Assembly (NCBI GenBank): GCA_036925085.1
Contig: JAUPFP010000010.1
Location: forward strand, 362,501-426,500
Direction: 5' to 3'
Length of the DNA: 64,000 nt
Source: Brachycybe producta
Lineage: Eukaryota; Arthropoda; Diplopoda; Playtdesmida; Andrognathidae
Below the pieces are notes generated by a model. The model saw nothing but the letters and a program-made list of their open reading frames with translations, was not told the DNA's origin and searched no databases. Shown here piece by piece: positions 59,801 to 64,000 of this stretch (positions are counted from its first letter, which is position 1; every line of letters starts with the position of its first letter). A program made the translations under genes and the position numbers.

Positions 59801-61205
59801 ATCAAAGAGTTCAAGAGGTATTTACACTTTAAAAAACCATCTTAAGTGTACCAGGGAACAGGTGATAACACTATGTACCACTGAAATTATTACTAGATAT
59901 GGATCCATAAATGATATCAACAATCAAATAATAATGATGGGCTTTCTTATGTCAAAAGTTGAAACACAGACAAAATTTATTATGAAAGGGAATGAAGTTT
60001 AAAGGACATGTAACATGTAAGCCTAAAAAAAACCCTTTAGTGACAAATGGAAGTACCAACAATTGACAAAATTTGAATTTTTTGTTGTTGTTATTATGGA
60101 AAACCACATATGGTAAAATTGAATATACATGTCAAATCAATGGGTGGTGGATTTTTTTTAGATAAATAACCATAACTTGGTGAGTTTTACATATACATAT
60201 ATATACATATACATGTATATATATAATATAAAGATTTGAGTGGAATAAATGTTATGTTGATACATAACCAATGTTAATGTATATGTGGTAGTGGGATGGA
60301 ATAGGACGAGGAGGAGGATAGAGGCGGAGGATAGGGGAAGAAGAAGAATAGTTGCTGTGTGTGTGTGTATGTATATATATATATATATATGTTAGGTTGA
60401 ATGAATACATACATACACATGTAGGGCAAATTCTCTTCTTCAAAGAAGAGGCAGAAAAAGATACAAAATATCCATCATTCAAATTCAAGTTTATGACCCC
60501 CATAGACAGTGGTAGAAAGCATAAAAAATTCATTCCAAATTCTCTTGTTGCCTTTTAAAATGTGCGTATCTATGTCTGAATGTGTGTGTGTGTGGTCTCC
60601 GTTCCACACACATACCGAAGTCTCGTGTGTGTGTGTGTGTGTTCATCGATTTAAAAAAAAATTCAGATCCGAATAAAAAACCATATATACTACAATTGAG
60701 CTGCCATTGCATATAATACTAGATGTTTCATAGAGCCAATTCATAAGCCTTTATTGTTGCACAAGGCTTTTGAACTAACACAATGTTTACAATCATGAAG
60801 AATAAAAAAAAAAATATCGGATTTTTTTATTTCATAAAAAAAAGAAGAAAACATGGGACGTGATTGGAATGTCCAAAAATAAAAATTCTATAAACCCTCC
60901 CCCCACCCTCCCGGAACATCAGTAATGCTAAAAACCCATGGAATATGTGCTCGATAAATAGAAATCCGAATAACATAAAGCAAACCTCCCCCCCCCCTTC
61001 ATACTTACATGTTCAATAAGCCATAAAATAAAAATAACAATAAATATTTGATGCACTTACAATTCGGCAGTTCCCTCCGGTATGTTTTCAGGTATCTTAG
61101 TCAGCCCTTTGTCTCGACAGTCTACAATACCATCCGAACATGTACATGGAAAAGGACACATGGGCTCCACATTACAACCTAGAGATTCTTCTGGTTCTTC
61201 AACAC
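25507..61205 (-). CDS. slit: slit (partial): exons of the second LRR domain, D2
   Basis: Slit is a secreted axon-guidance ligand; its D2 LRR domain binds the first Ig domain of Robo receptors. Five exons on the - strand, at 61061-61205, 40357-40428, 34764-34835, 30210-30281 and 25507-25578, join to 144 codons. They open with a Cys-rich LRRNT cap (CPFPCTC, then IVDCRDKGL), followed by four 24-residue repeats containing LRLEQNQI, RIDLSNNQI, LVLYGNKI and LLLNANKI. The order and wording match Slit D2 specifically. All junctions are GT-AG and all internal junctions phase 2. Introns are about 20.6, 5.5, 4.5 and 4.6 kb. The signal peptide, D1, the rest of D2, D3-D4, EGF and LamG parts are not seen in the window. 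No stop or frameshift occurs. Confidence 0.93.
25857..26085. repeat. Family C dispersed repeat, copy 2
   Basis: The left end AAATGTTTCTCAATTTGTGG is the inverse of copy 1's right end. The body matches 18150-18326. The right end is eroded. Confidence 0.65.
27343..27506. mobile_element. Small MITE with CTCCCAGACGAACGTTG end
   Basis: TIRs pair CTCCCAGACGAACGTTG with CAACGCTGGTTTGTGAG. A second inner palindrome, GCGGGACATCCTACATATGG, pairs with CCATATG...GGATGTCCCGC. A relative lies in P450 intron 1. Confidence 0.7.
27545..27780. repeat. Family G palindromic repeat, copy G2
   Basis: The left arm GAAACTAGAAGGG and CATGTTAATATCTTTCAAAA pairs with a right arm TTTTAAAAGATATCAACATG and CTTTCTAG. The loop contains ATCTGCTTACAGTT. 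Confidence 0.7.
28719..28753. repeat. (CT)n microsatellite
   Basis: An almost pure CT run with one CA interruption. Confidence 0.9.
30210..30281 (-). CDS. slit: slit exon: D2 [10 protein letters not shown] repeat
   Basis: 72 bp, phase 2 at both ends; acceptor aatgtag, donor tttt|gtaagt. It reads [15 protein letters not shown] then [16 protein letters not shown] is close to invariant in Slit proteins I know. Confidence 0.94.
30430..30660. repeat. Candidate MITE with CAGCATG / CATGCTG ends
   Basis: The left GGCAGCATGCCAACC faces the right GGGCCAACATGCTG, and TTGGGCC motifs recur inside. The inverted match is short and no target duplication is clear. Confidence 0.35.
30740..31085. repeat. Family G palindromic repeat, copy G3
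   Basis: It has CATGTTGATATCTTTCAAC on the left, and TTATCAACATG and GAGCTACCCTTCTAGTTTC on the right, with the loop motif TTGTCTGCTTATAGTTG. Confidence 0.65.
31580..31781. mobile_element. MITE B, long form, in slit intron
   Basis: ACAGGCAGTTAGAAATCGG at the left and CGATTTCTAACTGCCTCT at the right, with the same arms as 15896-16101. No clear 9-bp duplication remains. Confidence 0.85.
32680..33255 (+). mobile_element. Element A, copy 3, with MITE B nested in it
   Basis: Same order of blocks as copy 1, ending in ctatatataatt. It keeps the cleanest nested insertion: gcaaaattc (32712-32720), MITE B (32721-32862), gataaattc (32863-32871). Confidence 0.82.
32721..32862. mobile_element. MITE B inserted in element A copy 3 (142 bp)
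   Basis: The flanking 9-mers agree at 7 of 9 bases, and the uninterrupted site is seen in element A copy 4 at about 11896-11910 on the - strand. Confidence 0.88.
34764..34835 (-). CDS. slit: slit exon: D2 [10 protein letters not shown] repeat
   Basis: 72 bp, phase 2 at both ends; acceptor tttgcag, donor catt|gtgagt. It reads [15 protein letters not shown] then HGLKSLTSL, one complete 24-residue LRR step. Confidence 0.94.
36278..36450. repeat. 9-bp minisatellite (GCCCACAAR type), block 1
   Basis: About 18 degenerate GCCCANNAR units, bordered by AGAGACCTACA on the left and TGTAGGTCTCT on the right. The inverted borders suggest the array rides inside a small element. Confidence 0.75.
36661..36790. 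repeat. 9-bp minisatellite, block 2
   Basis: GCCCACAAAGGCCACTCAAA-type units, with a higher-order period of about 36 bp in part, ending in CCCATGGGCTTTATGAAGG and AGGTCTCTAG like block 1. Confidence 0.75.
37361..37419. repeat. (CT)n microsatellite, 59 bp
   Basis: A pure CT run, which produces meaningless Arg-Glu frames on the - strand. Confidence 0.97.
39204..39480. repeat. Family G palindromic repeat, copy G4 (opposite loop orientation)
   Basis: The left GAAACTAGAAAGGTAGCTCA pairs with the right arm through GATATCAACATGAAAATACC. The loop reads AATCAGACGACG, the reverse of the other copies. Confidence 0.7.
40357..40428 (-). CDS. slit: slit exon: D2 LRR, LEQNQI repeat
   Basis: 72 bp, phase 2 at both ends; acceptor gttacag, donor aat|gtaagt. 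It reads [11 protein letters not shown] then [10 protein letters not shown], completing Leu at the entry and Ile at the exit junction. The RLEQN and YKRLRRI wording is characteristic of Slit D2. Confidence 0.94.
40972..41208. mobile_element. MITE with TACACTATG / CATAGTGTA ends
   Basis: The left TACACTATGATACGCAGTCT pairs with the right AGACTGCGTCCCATAGTGTA. The interior repeats AGACTGTGTCT and its inverse several times. No coding sequence. Confidence 0.7.
43276..43309. repeat. (GT)n microsatellite
   Basis: A pure GT run of about 34 bp. Confidence 0.95.
43800..44090. repeat. Family G palindromic repeat, copy G5
   Basis: Left CACGTTGATATCG and right GATATCGACATGAA; the right arm continues AAGTGATTGAGCTAC. 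The loop is ATCGTCTAATTG. Confidence 0.7.
44774..44806. repeat. (CT)n microsatellite
   Basis: A pure CT run of about 33 bp. Confidence 0.95.
46514..47315 (+). mobile_element. Solo LTR, copy 1 (802 bp, 4-bp TSD aaat)
   Basis: It starts TGTAACGAATCC and ends GGGAACGTTACA, bordered by aaat (46510-46513) and aaat (47316-47319). TG...CA ends and a 4-bp duplication are LTR hallmarks. A TATA-like GATATAAAAACAGG lies near 46915 and AATAAA near 47019. Between them an inverted repeat (GTGGATTGAGAGA near 46933 and its complement near 46993) can fold. No internal retrotransposon genes flank it. Confidence 0.8.
48785..49005 (+). repeat. Family D repeat array, copy 2 (27/28-bp period)
   Basis: About seven units of CCTCTCGAAACTGNGAAG type. 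Upstream (about 48640-48710) it shares TAAGAATACGTATTTCGAAA and ACATCTACACTTCTTTAATT with the sequence upstream of copy 3, so the array is part of a longer dispersed repeat. Confidence 0.7.
49233..49451 (-). other. Unrecognised 72-codon open frame
   Basis: The frame has protein-like composition ([18 protein letters not shown], then [13 protein letters not shown]) unlike the low-complexity frames around it. I do not recognise a family and see no splice signals that make it an exon. It may be a decayed transposon gene. Confidence 0.2.
52746..52768 (+). other. Potential G-quadruplex motif
   Basis: Four G-runs of 6, 4, 5 and 4 separated by C, C and TT. It is a striking patch in AT-rich slit intron sequence. 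Confidence 0.6.
53311..53325. repeat. Poly-C tract
   Basis: A run of about 15 C. Confidence 0.95.
54089..56003 (-). mobile_element. LTR insertion, copy 2 (1915 bp, 4-bp TSD actt)
   Basis: Read on the - strand it starts TGTAACGAATACC and ends GGGAATGTTACA, with actt at 54085-54088 and 56004-56007. Both outer parts match copy 1, including the CTCACCTCATGCTTGGG block, the TATATAAGCAGGACCGTG promoter-like region and the R-region inverted repeat. The middle (very roughly 54620-55650) has no counterpart in copy 1, so copy 2 carries an insertion or copy 1 a deletion. There is no second LTR and no gag-pol. Confidence 0.75.
56739..56912 (+). other. CpG-dense speck with 57-codon frame
   Basis: ATGGCGGCGCCGCTGGGG opens a 57-codon frame that soon becomes low-complexity. 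It is antisense to slit inside its largest intron. Protein coding is doubtful; the CpG cluster is the notable part. Confidence 0.2.
57248..57360. repeat. Partial copy of the TGGCGACCC-type repeat
   Basis: AGGGTTGCGCCACTCTGAAA followed by TTTCCAGGTTTTCC resembles the ends of 23334-23703. Confidence 0.4.
59526..59800. repeat. Family G palindromic repeat, copy G6
   Basis: Both arms are present (GTCTTTCAGGAGTAAAATTA on the left; TTTCTATTCATTTTGCACC and GAAACAGACG on the right). The loop is ATCGTCTGCTTAAAGCTGGG. Confidence 0.7.
60355..60643. repeat. Cluster of GT and TA microsatellites
   Basis: (GT)n near 60355-60368, (TA)n near 60372-60390, (GT)n near 60580-60594 and 60624-60641. Confidence 0.85.
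61061..61205 (-). CDS. slit: slit exon: LRRNT cap of D2
   Basis: 145 bp; acceptor ttgtag|gt, donor gaatt|gtaagt. Entry is phase 1 and exit phase 2. It encodes an acidic linker (VEEPEESLG), then a four-Cys LRR N-cap (C-x5-C-x3-C-x-C, then VDC) and the start of the first LRR ([15 protein letters not shown]). Confidence 0.93.
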
Positions 61206-61380
61206 CTACAAAAAAAATGGCAAACATATTTTATTTTGTTGTTAGCATACGCTCGTAAGTGAGAGTCAAATTAAAAGTTACACAAAAGGTAAAGTATGGA
61301 ATAAGTGTTTTAAAGTTATAAGTGGCATTTGAGAGAAGAGTTCTGCACATTTTGTAAAAAAAAAATAGTCATTGCCCAGC
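61206..61380 (-). other. Start of the slit intron upstream of the LRRNT2 exon
   Basis: The acceptor tract (tttgccatttttttgtag on the - strand) is clear. No earlier slit exon was recognised up to 64000. Confidence 0.6.
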
Positions 61381-61511
61381 TTACAAAACGTTTAATGGGC
61401 TCATCCCATCAAGCCAATGAGAACAATGATGCCATCAGTCCTATGAGGACCACAAAGGTCATGTGCTGGGCTTTTACAAAAACCAATCAAGCCCACACAA
61501 TCATACTAGAC
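61380..61511. repeat. Degenerate 9-bp minisatellite, left part
   Basis: TGGGCTCATCCCATCAAGCC and AAGCCCACACAATC units like those at 36278. It continues at about 61709-61755, beyond the inserted MITE. Confidence 0.5.
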
Positions 61512-61708
61512 TAGTGATGAGCGAAAGTGAAACAAATTTTTTCCTGGGCGATAGATAATATCGATCGTCACTTCCACTATCGATAGTATTATTGATAGAT
61601 TTCTAAAATAATAACAAATGCATAACAACTTCCTAATTAAACTAATCAATAGTTTATCGACTAGTCGATTATCGCGATAGTATTCCTATCAATATCGGAA
61701 CATCACTA
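61512..61708. mobile_element. hAT-like MITE with TAGTGATG / CATCACTA ends
   Basis: Flanks tactagac (61504-61511) and cacttgac (61709-61716) agree at 6 of 8 bases. The interior is full of TATCGAT-like boxes. It interrupts a 9-bp minisatellite. Confidence 0.65.
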
Positions 61709-61759
61709 CACTTGACCAATATAGCCCACAAAGCCCCACCAGGCCCATAGTCTTGTTTC

Positions 61760-62977
61760 GTAATACTGTATGGGCTGCACTGGCATTGCGCGAAAGCACA
61801 CTGGTCCAGGTCTATTTGTTTGGCCACAGTTGGTTAATCAACACATAAATTAATTATAAAATAAACAACATATTCAAATGAAGGTGGTTCACAACTTTAT
61901 ATAAATCTAACCATCATTATCCAAATCTGGTCTGTTTTGAGATGACAGTTGTTGAACCATATATGATCAATAAGGTTCAATTTTCAAGGGGTCAGCGAAA
62001 ACACTTATAGAAAGACAAATGAGGGTCAACTGAAAATGTGAACAATGCTGTTAGGACAGTTACACATTAGACCACCGACCGCCATGTACAAAGATTGCAA
62101 TCACACAGGTGGTCCCTTTAACAAAGAAATGCTAGACATGCTTAGACAATTAACGACTAAACATACTACAATGTTATTAGTTAGTTAGTAAATTTAAGAA
62201 ATACATTTTACGAGAGGTCAACATATTTTCATTTGTGTCTCAGCAAGGAGTCCACATTTCTTGAAAATATATGGGGGTATTTCATTGAAGTTGGGGTGAA
62301 ATGAGAGAGAGAGAGAGTGCTACCTTGTACCACACAGACAAGAACACGCAAACAAGCAAAACATGGAAAAGGAATGCCACAAAAACATAAACGTTACAAC
62401 AATGAAATGCTTTTTCCTTTTTTTAAAAAAAAATATACCAAAAAAAAAAAAGTAATTCCAGTTTTGTTGTTTGTCTCAAGACATGTCCAATGTGTAACTT
62501 TTTAAAATATTTTTCTAACTACTAACAAAATTTGGTAGTCAGTAGACACGAGTACCAGTTTTTTTTTTTTTTCTTCGTCTGCTTCAACATACAAATTCTA
62601 GCATTTCCAAATTATTCTTTCTAGAATTTCCACTTAATAATTTTTTTTCTATTCTCCATTTTGTAACATTGGTTCTATTATCCACCCTCATTGGGTGTAC
62701 TGTTCATAATAATATATCATAGTAAAAACAGTAACAAGATCTACCAAAGAACATTGGTATCATATCTGCAAAGGGTCACTTTTAATTTAGAAATACAATT
62801 TCTCACGCAGCAAAAAAAAAAAAAACCCATACAGACAACAAAAAACAGGAGAAAGAAGGAAATAATTGAACTATATATCTCATGTTACTTTCTCATGTAA
62901 CCTCACATACTTGTGCCTATTTCAAACTCAAAAGACATGCATCATAATAATGAGCTTACTACACTGTCGCACTGACA
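61760..62977. other. No gene recognised
   Basis: AT-rich sequence with A/T tracts and a short GA run near 62303. No supported exon or bounded repeat. Confidence 0.45.
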
Positions 62978-62978
62978 T

Positions 62979-63690
62979 ACAGCCTTGTTTACACGAGATA
63001 GTTCTTTTGTGAGAGTAGCTGTCATAAAAGTTGTGATAGTCAGGCATGTACTGGCCCTTCTAGACGTCAAGTGGTGCACGCAAAATGCATTTTGTTCAAG
63101 AATATGTATTTTGAAAACTATAACACCTACACTTTTGTAATTTAAGCTCGCTGTTAACAACGTAATAAAGCATATGTCTACAAAATTAAAACAAGTTATT
63201 GTATAAACAAGCTGGCAGGAAAATCTAGAAATTGTACATGATGGTTCAGAGATATTCTCGAAACTGCAAGGACCCCAAAAGCCTCTCTAAACTGGAAGGA
63301 GCCCAAGAGCTTCTCGAACCTGTGTAGCCCCTCTCAAAACTAAGAAGCCTCCTAAGCATAGAGAAACTATGAAGCCCACCGGAACTTTCCAAAATTGGGT
63401 GGCCCGCCACTTGACAGATACTATCACCATGCATACAAAACTGTCGCAATAGTTACTTGTTGTTGAGTGACCACTTGGAGGGAAATACTCCCTTTGTAAG
63501 GAAATTTGGCTTCTGGAGGGAGAGGCAACACTGTTGTTGACTCAAACACATCTTTGAAGACGTCGCACTGTCATAACAGAAATGTCACTACTCTCAAGAC
63601 AATGTAAACACTTCCTATCGTGAGGGTCAACTATCACAACTGTCACGACAACAACTCTCACGAAAAAACTATCATCGTGTAAACTAGGCT
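62979..63690. mobile_element. MITE with GTTTACACG TIRs, split by family D
   Basis: The left GTTTACACGAGATAGTTCTT pairs over about 55 bp with the right end AACTATCATCGTGTAAAC. Between them lies family D copy 3. Confidence 0.65.
63040..63425 (+). repeat. Family D repeat, copy 3, nested in the GTTTACACG MITE
   Basis: It has the shared upstream block (TCAAGAATATGTATTTTGAA and ACACCTACACTTTTGTAATT), then about six 28-bp units of CTCTCTAAACTGGAAGG type, one shortened to 19 bp. Confidence 0.7.
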
Positions 63691-63764
63691 ATAGTTCAAG
63701 AAACACACAACATTACGGTCACAAAATCAACATCCGAACACATCGTGATAGGGCTCTCATGATA

Positions 63765-63870
63765 AGACGAAAGTAACTATCAATGCAGCTCGCAGGATGA
63801 AAGTACAAGGATAGTTGTTATCATGACAGCAACTGTCACAACTTATTATCGCCGTGTAAACTAGGCTTAG
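63765..63870. mobile_element. Second copy (right end) of the GTTTACACG MITE
   Basis: GATAGTTGTTATCATGACAG then GCCGTGTAAACTAGGCTTA matches the right end of the copy ending at 63690. Confidence 0.6.
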
Positions 63871-64000
63871 GAGACCACAGTGTGAGCCAGAGCCACAAGT
63901 TGCCCACCGCTAGAAGATATACTATAACAACTATTGCAACTGTCCGTCATCATTTTACAATCCATACATTTTCATTTCCAAATGGAATCAAGTAAAGAGA

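Larger units (their letters stand above)
40429..61060 (-). other. slit intron (20.6 kb) with LTRs and MITEs
   Basis: Repeats found in it are the MITE at 40972-41208, G5, LTR copy 1, family D copy 2, LTR copy 2 and G6, plus many GT, CT, GA and GAA tracts. The rest is AT-rich without recognised features. A CpG-dense speck with a 57-codon frame lies at 56739. Confidence 0.55.

Overview
The window reads as an AT-rich, repeat-dense nuclear segment from an invertebrate animal. It has spliced genes with GT-AG introns and small coding exons in large introns, many SSR tracts, and DNA transposons, LTRs, a non-LTR element and a SINE. The slit fragment reads like a bilaterian, possibly protostome, Slit. 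The species cannot be named from this sequence.

Two protein genes are supported. (1) A complete cytochrome P450 of the CYP2 type lies on the + strand at 7658-14542. It has six exons joining in frame to 489 aa, with an N-terminal anchor, FPPGP hinge, FNAGQDTT I-helix, EIQR K-helix, FRPERF and a heme loop with Cys433. (2) Part of a slit gene lies on the - strand at 25507-61205. It has five exons: one of 145 bp with the second LRR N-cap (LRRNT2), then four of exactly 72 bp, each carrying one LRR, all in phase 2. Together they give 144 aa of the second LRR domain (D2), the Robo-binding part of Slit. I found no further slit exon below 25507. If that holds, the P450 gene sits nested and antisense in a slit intron of more than 25 kb.

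Layout: 1-2600 holds a 28-bp-period repeat, a TTAA-flanked element with a 193-bp tandem core, and a minisatellite. 2820-4115 is a broken non-LTR retrotransposon (endonuclease domain). 4743-5315 is element A with MITE B inserted in it. 5785-6010 is an 18-bp minisatellite. 7061-7151 is a perfect 91-bp palindrome. 7658-14542 is the P450 gene, most of whose introns are built from transposons. 15440-17360 holds a SINE, a MITE B copy and a hAT fossil with a transposase C-terminus. 18150-23700 holds more MITEs. 25507-61205 is slit exons and introns, with palindromic repeats (family G), a MITE B/element A pair, minisatellites and two LTR insertions with 4-bp target duplications. 61380-63870 holds nested MITEs and another 28-bp-period repeat.

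The two host genes have unrelated jobs: membrane-bound monooxygenase and secreted guidance ligand. What ties the window together is transposon nesting. Several insertions can be dated relative to each other, and one empty/filled-site comparison defines a 9-bp target duplication.
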